A stretch of DNA of 64,000 nt from Distichodus sexfasciatus. Taxonomy: Eukaryota > Chordata > Actinopteri > Characiformes > Distichodontidae. The notes below the pieces were generated by a model, which made no database searches, was not told the origin of the DNA, and saw only the letters and a list, made by a program, of their open reading frames with translations. How positions within the stretch are numbered: position 1 is the first letter of the stretch; every line of letters starts with the position of its first letter. Positions 61,801 through 64,000 of this stretch are shown here, in pieces. Both the position numbers and the translations under genes were made by a program. The stretch lies in NCBI GenBank assembly GCA_032718565.1, contig JAVGVS010000161.1:422450-486449 (forward strand), written 5' to 3'.

Positions 61801-63425
61801 ATCATAGTACATGGTGCACCTCTCTCAGGTAGGACATTACCCTTTAAGACTCAGGACAAACAAAATATTCTTGTAAATATCTAGTATGGTAAAAAAATCT
61901 AGTATGGTAAAAATTTTGGTAATTTGTTGCAGATTAAAAATTGCTATTAAACACACATGCGAACTTTTTGTAACTGAATATTCCATACAGCAAGAGACTG
62001 TATTTTAACATTTAATTCTAGCATGCAAACTCCACACAGAAAAGCCTTCTTGCTGTGAGACGGCAGCGCTAACCACTGCTCCACCATGGCGCCCCCATAT
62101 TATTAAACTATGAAAATGTTTGACATTTCTTTAGAACGTAATTTAAGAAAAAACATATTTCCTTGGTATTGTTGAATGAAGCCCATTGTTATTTCAGTTC
62201 AGTCCAATAACTACCAATTCGACCTTTTTACATGTTGATGCATGTTTGGACATGAGAAATTAATGCATTCTGTTACTCTAAAATGTATTTTTCTGTGTAA
62301 GTATCCTCATGCCTGGCTTTGGCCTCAAACCAGGCCAGATGACAAGTTTATAAATGCCTTTTCAGGAAAGACGGGCTTGGCGGTGAGCCTGGCGATGCAC
62401 TATGGCGCGGCATGTCTGTGCCTCGATGGTGTAGTGCAGGAGGCCATTTCATGTGGATCCAGTCCTGCAGCTGTGAGGGCCAGAGAGCTGTGGGAGGCCA
62501 TCATTGCACGGGCAGTGATGGAGATGGAGAAGAAAGGTGGTGAGAATTAACATACTGTTTGGTGTCATGATATACTAGAGGAGTAATACTACATCAATCT
62601 ACATCTATTCAATGATTGCATGTTTGTCTTTAGCCACACCAGACATATCTGCTGATGCTGGTCAGCCATTGAGCGGTCTCAGTGTTGAGGCAGTGTCTAG
62701 ACACACTGCAGAGTCTGGACAGGACAGTAAGTCCAAAGTCCGAACATCCACAGTGTCAACCCGCAACAAGGCCAGTACCTCAGGGTCAAAGAAGAATGAT
62801 GCTTCCAGTACTAATGCTCCTTCCACGGTAACAGCACTCTACTACCAATGTGCAAGAAAAGGGTTTTCTTTTTTATGTAATGTAATATGTTATAACATTT
62901 TTATAATATGTTAATAATATGTATGAAATATGTTAAAAATGTTATATTCCTCTATATGTTACTTTCTTCACAGGAGAAGTACTTCAAAACTGTTAGTAAT
63001 TTCAAAGTAAAGTTCAGAATATGTGCTGTATATTTTGAAAAGTTAATCTTGGTGATTGATCTTCTACTACGATAAAAAATGAGTAAAAAACAAAGATAAA
63101 CTTCCCTCCATATATCTAACAAGTACTTTTGTCATCAAATACTACTGTGCTGTGATATGTAAACAAATTTCACTCGCACTGCAGTAATATCTGAACATTT
63201 TGTGTGCTTTCTTGTTATTACAATGGCTATTAATATGATAGTGATGTCAGTGATGCAGGTTAATTAAATGTCTGTCGTGATTAAGTACCCTCTTTTGCTT
63301 GACGGGTTCAGACACTTCCGGCCAGTCAGGTTCAGACAGGTCAAAGTGGAGCCGAGGAGCCGGATCCCACTAGCAGCTTTCTACCTGATGACTTGCTGGT
63401 AGAAATACTGTCAGAAAGGCTGCAG
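19797..63425 (+). CDS. hydin: hydin, axonemal central pair apparatus protein (5' part, 38 coding exons, truncated by window edge)
   Basis: The gene encodes HYDIN, a giant structural protein of the C2b projection of the central pair in motile cilia. Loss causes hydrocephalus and primary ciliary dyskinesia in mammals (known for the family). Thirty-eight coding exons (called 2-39 here, exon 1 being a putative noncoding exon) join through GT-AG introns with consistent phases into 2,064 codons. The product shows serial ASH/MSP-like modules, recognisable by repeats of the type 'LDFG..hhG....R.hphpN.s' at about residues 100-290, 450-600, 690-850, 1100-1210, 1270-1450, 1530-1690 and 1730-1820. A P-loop follows at about 1898-1906. 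Acidic or lysine-rich linkers lie in exons 9 and 24, and a Ser/Thr-rich linker in exon 38. The start ATG at 19,797 is the first in the first coding exon and lies 29 nt after its acceptor. The C-terminal 60 percent lies right of the window. Identification rests on recognisable homology throughout; exon borders are my reading. Confidence 0.97.
20125..20250 (+). CDS. hydin: hydin exon 3
   Basis: 42 codons between acceptor TTATCTCACAG and donor GTAAAG. It contains ERLANTHEMHTPRILELLDMS, the conserved N-terminal HYDIN stretch (human has a closely similar THEM/TQEM...ILELLD segment). Phase 0 to 0. Confidence 0.93.
20552..20671 (+). CDS. hydin: hydin exon 4
   Basis: 40 codons that start the first ASH-type module (DQPFFQPYPSEIVFQNYQP..., then LVLRNNDK). 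The FQ-P-PSEI-FQNY pattern is diagnostic for HYDIN. Phase 0 to 0, donor GTAACC. Intron 4 (20,672-22,138) holds a GGCCCA-rich repeat-like patch near 21,190-21,480 and otherwise nothing clear. Confidence 0.95.
22139..22273 (+). CDS. hydin: hydin exon 5
   Basis: 45 codons, acceptor CCCCTGTAG, donor GTACAA. It continues the first module: RVIEEDSLYFQVVSPPDVSR then VAPGMAATFIVLFRPQENK, the typical ASH edge strands around 'FxxxFxP'. Phase 0 to 0. The following intron carries two SINE copies. Confidence 0.95.
22395..22560 (+). repeat. SINE family C
   Basis: Third family: 'GTTGTGGGTTTGAGCC' head, then 'CCCTGAGCAAGAACCTTAAC', 'TTGCTCCAG' and a '(C)CTGATAC' end. Located in intron 5. Confidence 0.6.
22856..23166 (+). 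repeat. tRNA-like SINE, family B
   Basis: Sense copy: CACACAGCGAGAAGGTCCTG with a degenerate TTCGA-like box, CCAAAAGCATGCACTATAGG, and the tail GAATAATGAATAAATGAATG. In intron 5, ending about 70 bases before exon 6. Confidence 0.72.
23236..23435 (+). CDS. hydin: hydin exon 6
   Basis: 200 nt, phase 0 to 2. The peptide includes CVTEREKFEVPIRSIGARA and ILDFPDQLVFPVCPVKC, closing module one and opening module two. The 'CVTEREKF.VPI...GARAILDFPD' string is almost invariant in vertebrate HYDIN. Intron 6 is only 92 bp. Confidence 0.97.
23528..23652 (+). CDS. hydin: hydin exon 7
   Basis: 125 nt, phase 2 to 1, acceptor CCCCATAG, donor GTACAG. It encodes PFIVKPPAGTLGAEESMQV and TVDFRPKKTGDH, the core of the second ASH module. 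The 1.0 kb intron 7 shows no recognisable element. Confidence 0.93.
24674..24875 (+). CDS. hydin: hydin exon 8
   Basis: 202 nt, phase 1 to 2. It encodes VYVDLYGAATDISVRLDKN and EKTYITMSNQRRVSIMNRSD, again near-invariant for HYDIN, then a Glu-rich run. The donor GTTTGC is weaker than its neighbours. Intron 8 is 109 bp. Confidence 0.93.
24985..25183 (+). CDS. hydin: hydin exon 9
   Basis: 199 nt, phase 2 to 0. An acidic linker (EGEDDEDNMKEFLMECNADP) is followed by a leucine-rich helix and by YFAIEPQ, which leads into the third module in exon 10. The donor is GTCTCC. Intron 9 (25,184-26,683) contains a degraded DNA transposon. Confidence 0.92.
25432..26170. mobile_element. Degraded DNA transposon remnant
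   Basis: Starts GGGATGAATGATATCGAAAT with ATCGGCCGATACCGATATTC, typical of a common class of fish hAT-like ends. ATCGGCCGG recurs near 26,137. The segment has an internal direct repeat (CACTGCACGCTCGGAATGTT near 25,565 and a similar string near 26,000). Borders are uncertain. In intron 9. Confidence 0.45.
26684..26783 (+). CDS. hydin: hydin exon 10
   Basis: 100 nt, phase 0 to 1, encoding KGDIFPHRTAEINIIFKPQ then MYHHTVYCDVTG. Joined to exon 9 it reads IEPQ-KGDIFP, the expected HYDIN junction. The donor is GTACTG. Confidence 0.94.
27158..27276 (+). CDS. hydin: hydin exon 11
   Basis: 119 nt, phase 1 to 0: REARMPLRIKGEGIGPKLEF, then LLDMGNIFLGATQVYE. 'LPLRIKGEG.GPK' is a HYDIN hallmark. The 1.8 kb intron 11 carries a 310 bp palindromic MITE and AT-rich sequence. 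Confidence 0.96.
27788..28097. mobile_element. Tc1/mariner-type MITE, 310 bp
   Basis: Long inverted repeats beginning TAGTACTGTGCAAAAGTTTT at the left and ending CTTTTGCACAGTACTGTA at the right; the arms also share AAACAAAGAATGCTTTCA in inverted form. No coding capacity. In intron 11. Confidence 0.72.
29106..29329 (+). CDS. hydin: hydin exon 12
   Basis: 224 nt, phase 0 to 2: VIVSNKGLINASYKLVPP, then FSFNPAEATLPPGDSQAMEV and SLGTVCEEFCFTVKGNPQ. It is a complete module body. Intron 12 (29,330-33,123) is the largest here at 3.8 kb and packed with three separate transposable elements. Confidence 0.95.
29616..30923. mobile_element. 1.3 kb nonautonomous DNA element with internal tandem repeats
   Basis: Ends GGGGGCCATGCAGT and ACTGCATGGCCCCTG are inverted repeats flanked by TA on both sides. 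Inside, a roughly 0.5 kb unit starting TTTGAAATTTGGCAGGTAGG occurs at 29,724, 30,181 and (partial) 30,703, with recurring 'CTCAAAAATCTTATA', 'CAATCTGCATGCAACTGGTA' and 'TTTGAATCCCAAGACA'. No transposase. In intron 12. Confidence 0.62.
31016..31581 (-). mobile_element. Probable solo LTR, 566 bp, with 5-bp TSD
   Basis: Begins TGTCACAATG, ends CATGACA (terminal TG...CA), and both flanks are CAAGG (31,011-31,015 and 31,582-31,586). On the minus strand it has an AATAAA-type signal and a TATTAAA-like box, so I place it on minus. It is GC-richer than its surroundings. No internal retroelement is attached. The spurious frames in it are not genes. Confidence 0.58.
31600..32960 (+). mobile_element. Inactivated Tc1-like transposon
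   Basis: Inner inverted repeats at 31,663-31,683 (TGTGCAAAAGTTTGGGCACCC) and 32,864-32,886 flank one transposase gene. The helix-turn-helix part, the first catalytic Asp (WTDE, 32,289) and the Glu of IENAW (32,664) are present. The residue that should be the second catalytic Asp, two before the NDPKH Asp, is Asn (32,559-32,561). Outer borders are uncertain. Confidence 0.82.
31866..32786 (+). pseudogene. Tc1-like transposase, frameshifted
   Basis: Two open pieces, 31,866-32,318 and 32,334-32,786, read MGTFEELSTDLKTKIMHFYE... and ...LPTVKFGGGSIMLWGCVAST. Between about 32,295 and 32,345 small indels and stops destroy the frame just after the WTDETK motif. The second catalytic Asp is also replaced by Asn. 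The pieces together have close to the usual 340 residues. It cannot make an active enzyme. Confidence 0.85.
33124..33191 (+). CDS. hydin: hydin exon 13 (short)
   Basis: 68 nt, phase 2 to 1: GCVTGPTFYFSVPELDFGEV then SF. The donor GTAATG follows TTCG. Reading on past the donor stays open by chance but loses the family sequence. Splicing to 33,340 restores SFG-FPHTLTC, which matches the family, so the 148 bp intron is real. Confidence 0.88.
33340..33575 (+). CDS. hydin: hydin exon 14
   Basis: 236 nt, phase 1 to 0, acceptor TTTGCATTAG. It encodes FPHTLTCCITNTSLVPMGFV, then LRVPGDGTGMDSVS and the PQEFKVMPSSGSIRALSKIN segment. The start is set by reading frame and family match, not by an ATG. Intron 14 (33,576-35,147) holds a hAT MITE. 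Confidence 0.93.
34919..35087. mobile_element. hAT MITE, 169 bp, perfect 8-bp TSD
   Basis: Ends CAGGAGTAGGCAAC and GTTGCCTACCCCTG are inverted, continuing into 'TCCTGGAGG...TGTCCTGGAGGTTTTCCATCC' arms. The 8-bp duplication GTATAGAA (34,911-34,918 and 35,088-35,095) is exact. In intron 14. Confidence 0.85.
35148..35248 (+). CDS. hydin: hydin exon 15
   Basis: 101 nt, phase 0 to 2: VTLCSNTVQEYNLALVVDVD then GVGEEILALPIKA. 'LALVVDV.G.GEE.LAL' is characteristic for HYDIN. A SINE fragment lies in the 266 bp intron 15. Confidence 0.96.
35303..35478 (-). repeat. SINE family C-like, antisense
   Basis: Begins with GCATTTAGCAGGTGCTCTTA (the common fish 'CATTTAGCAGACGCT' tail), then GGGCCTTGCTCATGGTC and GGTTCAAACCACC in antisense. 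It fills most of the 266 bp intron 15. Confidence 0.6.
35515..35650 (+). CDS. hydin: hydin exon 16
   Basis: 136 nt, phase 2 to 0: CVVPELHLESRTLQFKHCF, then LGYPYEQSVRLVNKTNLPA. It opens a new ASH module. Acceptor GTTCTTATAG, donor GTATAA; intron 16 is 114 bp with a GT run. Confidence 0.95.
35765..35929 (+). CDS. hydin: hydin exon 17
   Basis: 55 codons, phase 0 to 0: EHEEQPSLLFSTPYPRGVIE, then PNSTNDISLILVAKKLGD and FAILGQKSPQL. Donor GTGAGT; intron 17 is 96 bp. Confidence 0.94.
36026..36178 (+). CDS. hydin: hydin exon 18
   Basis: 51 codons, phase 0 to 0: ALFLTCIGKGPSVSLSATEL then KYGIISVLTDVPQTLLLSN. The peptide bridges two modules. Intron 18 (36,179-38,800) holds a short palindromic MITE and a full SINE. 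Confidence 0.94.
37326..37434. mobile_element. Short palindromic MITE
   Basis: AGGGTGATTCCCATCTGACC at the left is the inverse of GAAATCGGATTCCCCT at the right, with CCCCTTGGCCCT in both arms. It is 109 bp and belongs to a class common in fish. In intron 18. Confidence 0.65.
38348..38694 (+). repeat. tRNA-like SINE, family B, full length
   Basis: Best preserved copy: GGCATGGTGGCACATTGGTT, GAAGGTCCTGGGTTCGAGCC (intact B box), TTTCCTCCCACAGTCCAAAA, GGTGTGTTGGCGCCTGCCCT, and a terminal AATAATGAATGAAT. It ends about 105 bases before exon 19. Confidence 0.8.
38801..39039 (+). CDS. hydin: hydin exon 19
   Basis: 239 nt, phase 0 to 2, acceptor TTTTGTTTCAG, donor GTAGAG. It encodes RSPWRVEPPEGEVPPRETLE, then VGNGTTIVTDRPFAPNLDLG. 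The 'GTTIV.D.PFAP.L.LG.HFS' stretch is a strong HYDIN identifier. Confidence 0.96.
39682..39934 (+). CDS. hydin: hydin exon 20
   Basis: 253 nt, phase 2 to 0: CQYHFRLINKGRRMHVLRW, a Ser/Pro/Arg linker, then APVFILRPAWVELGPGKSVD and GSCNKPQ. A decayed copy of this exon occupies positions 1-261. Intron 20 carries a degraded element with CGATAC motifs at about 39,988-40,338. Confidence 0.96.
39988..40338. mobile_element. Degraded hAT-like remnant
   Basis: ATGGCACGATACCAG at the left is roughly inverted to TTGGTGCCATCTCTAG at the right, and CGATAC motifs repeat inside. No clear target duplication. In intron 20. Confidence 0.45.
40589..40732 (+). CDS. hydin: hydin exon 21
   Basis: 48 codons, phase 0 to 0: VVTERLVCFAHIGDQRMKKR then VTCKFITPVLEISPQRLNFY. 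Acceptor TTTGTGTAG, donor GTGTGT. Parts of the 1.66 kb intron 21 are duplicated at 3,130-4,130. Confidence 0.94.
40925..41160 (-). repeat. SINE family B, truncated
   Basis: Antisense: (ATTC)n, GAACCGCTTAATCAATAAAT, CATCCCGGG-like core and GGACCAGCCCTGGGCAGGCG, stopping before the tRNA-like head. In intron 21. Confidence 0.7.
42392..42535 (+). CDS. hydin: hydin exon 22
   Basis: 48 codons, phase 0 to 0: VPGMSMNPLFQRLHLKNIST, then LAGPFGISCHAF. The pattern 'L.P..Q.L.LKNIS..........GPF.I' is shared with vertebrate HYDIN. Intron 22 (42,536-43,488) is AT-rich with nothing recognisable. Confidence 0.94.
43489..43802 (+). CDS. hydin: hydin exon 23
   Basis: 314 nt, the longest exon here, phase 0 to 2. 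It encodes WIRFDPLYQPGPLSRVFEEV, then RYIEHPQLDTVALRAEAHFP, SHVLDFGCILNHTEVQRQIT and TNCSPLPITYRWAF. Two modules meet in it. 'LDFGCILN.TE' and 'TNCSPL' are signature strings. Intron 23 is 2.7 kb with one hAT MITE and one SINE. Confidence 0.97.
44888..45086. mobile_element. hAT MITE, 199 bp
   Basis: Ends CACGGCTGGCCCAAGCC and GCCTTGGGCCGGCTCTG are inverted; flanks TTGCCACA (44,880-44,887) and TTACCACA (45,087-45,094) are a 7 of 8 target duplication. In intron 23. Confidence 0.75.
45713..45897 (+). repeat. SINE family A
   Basis: Sense copy with head GGTAGCGTAACAGATAAGG, AGGTCGCAGGTTCAAGAACC and the end TTCACAATAACAAATTATCA. In intron 23. Confidence 0.68.
46485..46668 (+). CDS. hydin: hydin exon 24 (lysine/glutamate-rich linker)
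   Basis: 184 nt, phase 2 to 0. Low-complexity charged peptide (LDKKAADKKKDREGRKSLKE...) that matches the position of a poorly conserved linker in the family. Assignment rests on clean splice sites (TGGTTCCAG, GTATGT) and perfect phase fit rather than on sequence similarity. Confidence 0.83.
46738..46864 (+). repeat. SINE family B, 3' fragment
   Basis: CTCTGCGGTGTGTTGGCACC, then GATTAAGCAGTTCGGATAAT and (GAAT)n. Only the 3' half is present, just after exon 24. Confidence 0.65.
46956..47297 (+). repeat. tRNA-like SINE, family B, full length
   Basis: GGGGCGACACTGTGGCACAG, GAAGGTCCTGGGTTCGATCC, and a (GAAT)n tail at 47,277-47,296. It lies in intron 24 and ends 32 bases before exon 25. Confidence 0.8.
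47329..47538 (+). CDS. hydin: hydin exon 25
   Basis: 70 codons, phase 0 to 0: VFDILPSFGVLSPGESQLVT, then FFGHADIKGEVLALCEVEEG and YEITLKGEASVISYSLDTKN. 'VFDILP.FGVL.P' and 'ALCEVEEGPTYEI.LKGEAS' are highly conserved. A SINE ends about 30 bases before the acceptor, so the insertion comes very close to the branch region. Confidence 0.97.
47679..48172. mobile_element. Probable solo LTR-like element, 494 bp, 5-bp TSD
   Basis: Starts TGTCATGGTGGG, ends GGGCTGTGACA, and is flanked by GACAT on both sides (47,674-47,678 and 48,173-48,177). Same terminal pattern (TGTCA...TGACA) and duplication size as the element at 31,016-31,581. No coding content. In intron 25. Confidence 0.6.
48689..48829 (+). CDS. 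hydin: hydin exon 26
   Basis: 47 codons, phase 0 to 0: LFSQVLEAEITLRNTGKVGF then DFSVLLDG. 'EITL.N.GKVGF.F.VL' fits the family. Acceptor CTTGTTAG, donor GTGAGG. Confidence 0.94.
49434..49608 (+). CDS. hydin: hydin exon 27
   Basis: 175 nt, phase 0 to 1: VCYLPGAPELFRKTLKLQVA, then VRGEGIFPRVCLDLPRDL. 'YLPG.PE.F...' and 'GEGIFP.....LPR' are HYDIN hallmarks. A decayed copy of exon plus intron lies at 11,131-11,860. Confidence 0.96.
50632..50747 (+). CDS. hydin: hydin exon 28 (linker)
   Basis: 116 nt, phase 1 to 0: charged linker DEERSSSVLKEARQVVETGS... ending CEDCIPT. Poorly conserved in the family at this place; supported by acceptor TTGTGTAG, donor GTGAGT and phase. Confidence 0.82.
51251..51387 (+). 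CDS. hydin: hydin exon 29
   Basis: 137 nt, phase 0 to 2: YDAILQMEVDRLLIKKYA, then a Ser-rich stretch and RKKLSM. It corresponds to the 'LQMEVERL' helix upstream of the next module. Intron 29 is 98 bp. Confidence 0.9.
51486..51622 (+). CDS. hydin: hydin exon 30
   Basis: 137 nt, phase 2 to 1: LPEYVLDFGYVIHGTVPTHI then VRVTNTAPLAVTFRAD. 'LPEY.LDFGY.I.G...THI' is a textbook HYDIN/ASH start. Intron 30 (51,623-52,957) holds an A-tailed segment, a SINE and a hAT MITE. Confidence 0.97.
51660..51908 (+). other. A-tailed segment, possible retrocopy fragment
   Basis: A 72-codon open stretch ends just before a run of 20 A at about 51,888-51,907. I recognise no product. The A-tail suggests a retrotransposed fragment but no target duplication could be found. 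In intron 30. Confidence 0.3.
52342..52498 (-). repeat. SINE family A, internally deleted
   Basis: GTGAAAGTGAGTGATTATAT, then a jump to CAGTGCTTGGGGACGGTACC and GACCTTCTGTTCAGGGGGCG in antisense. In intron 30. Confidence 0.65.
52515..52622 (-). repeat. SINE family C-like tail fragment
   Basis: ATTTACAACATGTAGCAGAC followed by CTCATATCCAACGCGACTTC matches the 'TTACGGCATTTAGCAGACGCTC' class of fish repeat ends. Confidence 0.5.
52672..52854. mobile_element. hAT MITE, 183 bp, perfect 8-bp TSD
   Basis: CGGCGTTTCTCAATTCCAGTC at the left mirrors GACTGGGATTGAGAAACGCTG at the right; arms continue with GGACCAC and CACAGATTTG. Exact duplication CTGTAGGC (52,664-52,671 and 52,855-52,862). In intron 30. 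Confidence 0.85.
52958..53085 (+). CDS. hydin: hydin exon 31
   Basis: 128 nt, phase 1 to 0: GFFTELDRVKNLPYCETETF then EIRFDPRGANLKLGQTS. 'ELDRVKNLP.CET..FE.RFDP.GANL' is nearly invariant in vertebrates. Confidence 0.97.
53290..53345 (-). repeat. SINE family B, short fragment
   Basis: ACAACCCTGGGCAGGCGCCA and CAACACAACGCAGGGC match the middle of family B in antisense. In intron 31, which also carries a short family C piece near 53,735-53,790. Confidence 0.5.
53850..54044 (+). CDS. hydin: hydin exon 32
   Basis: 65 codons, phase 0 to 0: VLGGPTVHVRLCALVTMPSL, then TLLFDTVQCGFCQVATVQLH and a basic tail QPKKK. It is a full ASH edge plus core. Intron 32 is 1.08 kb and contains a palindromic MITE; its last part is duplicated at 12,840-13,200. 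Confidence 0.96.
54316..54638. mobile_element. Palindromic MITE, about 320 bp
   Basis: GGGACCTGTTTACATATATG at the left mirrors CATACGTGTAAACAGGCCCT at the right; TATAAACACATTTTTT is repeated in both arms and again internally (54,432). In intron 32. Confidence 0.68.
55128..55274 (+). CDS. hydin: hydin exon 33
   Basis: 49 codons, phase 0 to 0: MEKYIPFYRKRRELKQPPPP, then FEMLPPCGVVYPGERINVSV. Acceptor TGTAAAG is purine-rich just before AG but the frame and similarity are clear. Decayed copy at 13,201-13,320. Confidence 0.93.
55622..55816. repeat. (CA)n and (CT)n cluster in intron 33
   Basis: CA run 55,622-55,648, then CT-rich 55,738-55,800 and CA to 55,816. The flanking sequence 55,490-55,720 is the part duplicated at 13,430-13,640. 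Confidence 0.9.
56256..56495 (+). CDS. hydin: hydin exon 34
   Basis: 80 codons, phase 0 to 0: YKRRLILAISQSIQQIFLQA, GQGLMPTLEFSPSELLLKPF, then LIQNPCSFPIEFYSLDFDKE. 'NPC.FPIEFYSL.FD..YL.EEK' is diagnostic. The 3' two thirds survive as a decayed copy near 15,170-15,320. Confidence 0.97.
56793..57052 (-). repeat. tRNA-derived SINE, family A, near full length
   Basis: Antisense copy: AAAGTGAGTGATTATTTGTC, GTGCACCACAACGAAATGTG, CCTGGATTCGAACCTGCGAC. In intron 34. Confidence 0.75.
57960..58086 (+). CDS. hydin: hydin exon 35
   Basis: 127 nt, phase 0 to 1: ILQMVKGYDANSVILLPPRA then PGEPLPPELEMY and an acidic tail. Matches the 'L..LKGYD....LLPPR.PGE.LPPEL' segment of HYDIN. Decayed copy at 15,790-15,900. 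Intron 35 is 3.6 kb and contains SINEs, a broken THAP gene and a hAT-like element. Confidence 0.96.
58270..58448 (+). repeat. SINE family C
   Basis: GTCTGGTCTAGTGGTTAGGA, GTGGGTTGGAATCC, GGTCCCTGAGCAAGATCCTT and TTGCTCCAGGGAGACTGTCC. Clearest copy of family C, in intron 35. Confidence 0.68.
58825..59823. mobile_element. Remnant DNA transposon carrying a THAP gene
   Basis: TAATTACCTATATGCCACGG (58,826-58,845) and GGCATATAGGGAATTA (59,806-59,821) are inverted, and both arms also contain AACGGAAGT. They flank a broken THAP-domain gene on the minus strand. The target duplication is not resolved. In intron 35. Confidence 0.5.
59160..59689 (-). pseudogene. Frameshifted THAP-domain gene (transposon-derived)
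   Basis: On the minus strand an ATG at 59,689 opens MKMSKKLKYQRASG... with CCVPLCQASSKF, the first zinc ligands of a THAP (C2CH) finger. A frameshift near 59,595-59,625 moves the rest to another frame: FFTFPAKQEIRRKWIAAIRR then TRVCSQHFKKEDI, the invariant Pro, Trp and final Cys-His ligands. An acidic linker follows, then a stop near 59,215 and LTLRQRFGIH, like the start of a DDE transposase domain. The remainder is absent. Confidence 0.7.
60165..60348 (+). repeat. SINE family C
   Basis: GTGACCTAGTGGTTGGATGC, GGGTCCCTGAGCAAGACCCT, TTAAGTTGCTCCAGAAAGCC. Same family as 58,270-58,448, same strand, in the same intron. Confidence 0.66.
60603..61288. mobile_element. hAT-like nonautonomous element, about 690 bp
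   Basis: CAGAGGTGGGCAAAGAACGT at the left is inverted to ACTGTTCACCTCTG at the right. Subterminal AAGTACTTG/CAAGTGAAGTAC motifs repeat. The flanks (CTAATATA, CAGTATAC) share only part of an 8-bp duplication. In intron 35. Confidence 0.6.
61685..61828 (+). CDS. hydin: hydin exon 36 (first half of Walker A)
   Basis: 144 nt, phase 1 to 1: LVGDLEMNPVSRAISIELSP, then LNGIGIIVHGAPLSG. The hydrophobic strand and G-A-P-L-S-G begin the P-loop, and the GKT follows in exon 37. Acceptor TTTCCCAG, donor GTAGGA. Confidence 0.92.
62020..62098 (-). repeat. SINE family B, 5' head fragment
   Basis: GCATGCAAACTCCACACAGA and AGCGCTAACCACTGCTCCAC are the antisense of the family B head. In intron 36. Confidence 0.55.
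62366..62536 (+). CDS. hydin: hydin exon 37 (P-loop, nucleotide-kinase-like)
   Basis: 171 nt, phase 1 to 1: GKTGLAVSLAMHYGAACLCL, then an Ala/Glu-rich helix (AAVRARELWEAIIARAVMEM). Together with exon 36 it completes the Walker A G-A-P-L-S-G-K-T. Acceptor CTTTTCAG, donor GTGGTG. Confidence 0.93.
62634..62827 (+). CDS. hydin: hydin exon 38 (Ser/Thr-rich linker)
   Basis: 194 nt, phase 1 to 0: low-complexity linker rich in Ser, Thr and Lys (SKSKVRTSTVSTRNKASTSG...). Position and composition match the disordered region after the P-loop in the family. Intron 38 (62,828-63,311) holds nothing recognisable. Confidence 0.85.
63312..63425 (+). CDS. hydin: hydin exon 39 (last exon in window)
   Basis: 38 codons, phase 0 to 0, ending SSFLPDDLLVEILSERLQ before donor GTAACA. 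'LPDELLV.IL.ER.Q' precedes the kinase-like core in HYDIN, so the gene clearly continues. 63,426-64,000 is intron without further exon. Confidence 0.92.
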
Positions 63426-64000
63426 GTAACAACCGACAAGTTTACAGAAACTTTATTAATCCCACACTCAGCCTAGTTTTTGGTCACCACTGCCAGCTAT
63501 TGTTTCTTTTGAATGGAACAAATGATACCAATGGGCCTCAATCGCCAACCTTTCATAAGAAGAAATTGTTCTTAAACCCATTTACACAGTTTTCACAAGG
63601 ATTTTGACATTCACCAATGTCTTCTATTGTATGATTTGTCCCTAGCTAAGAACCATATATACAGCTTTGAAGAAAATAAAAGACCACATCACTTTTATGT
63701 TCACTGACTTTGCAATATGTTGCTGTGAGTGTAAAATGTACAGCTTACTATTCTTTTACGAGCTATTGCAGTTGCAAGTCTGTGAAAAATAAGGAAGCAG
63801 TGCTTATTTTAATATATTACCGCAGCTTCGTTTTTATAGCAGCTATTCCATGTGTTATATTCCAACACCAATGCACCTAATTCAATTTGCTGATTAGAGA
63901 AAATAGATCTCAGCAAATGAAGATACCGTGGACTTGTGGACCATATTCTATTTAATGACATAATTGTAAAATAATATATGCAACTTTCAGGTTAGACTAA

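Noticed and set aside
1..64000. CRISPR arrays, operons, bacterial features
   Set aside because: None seen; intron-exon structure and SINEs show a vertebrate nuclear genome.

Overview
This looks like a teleost fish nuclear genomic window. It is intron-rich vertebrate sequence with GT-AG introns, many tRNA-derived SINE copies, short hAT-type, piggyBac-type and Tc1-type elements, and long CA, CT and AAT microsatellites. I cannot fix the species.

The only intact protein-coding gene I can support is hydin, on the + strand from a promoter near 18.2 kb to beyond the right edge. Hydin is the very large central-pair protein of motile cilia. I resolved 38 consecutive coding exons (19,797-63,425). They join in frame with no phase conflict to give 6,192 nt, or 2,064 codons, roughly the N-terminal 40 percent of a protein of about 5,000 residues. 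The encoded part is a chain of ASPM-SPD2-Hydin (MSP-like, Ig-fold) modules, followed by a P-loop whose Walker A motif is split between two exons. A GC-richer 180 bp block at 18,040-18,220 carries two CCAAT boxes and an RFX X-box, directly before a likely noncoding first exon. This is the arrangement expected of an RFX/FOXJ1-type ciliary gene.

The main surprise is upstream. The left 16 kb is not ordinary intergenic DNA. It holds a decayed, collinear, same-strand copy of the hydin interval that lies at about 39.7-58.1 kb in the intact gene. At least five exons (homologous to exons 20, 27, 33, 34 and 35) and about eight blocks of intron sequence can be matched in order. The exon copies carry stops, indels and lost splice donors. 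The window therefore shows a tandem partial duplication of hydin, with a dead 5' copy and a live 3' copy. The dead copy has been cut up by later insertions, for example a 1.09 kb hAT-type element with a clean 8-bp target duplication.

Layout: 1-15.9 kb decayed hydin copy plus insertions; 15.9-18.0 kb repeat-bearing sequence without genes; 18.04-18.26 kb promoter and putative exon 1; 19.8-63.4 kb hydin coding exons 2-39, with introns full of SINEs, hAT MITEs, two LTR-like elements with 5-bp duplications, a dead Tc1/mariner element, a 1.3 kb element with internal repeats, and a broken THAP-domain gene in the 3.6 kb intron 35; 63.4-64 kb intron 39.
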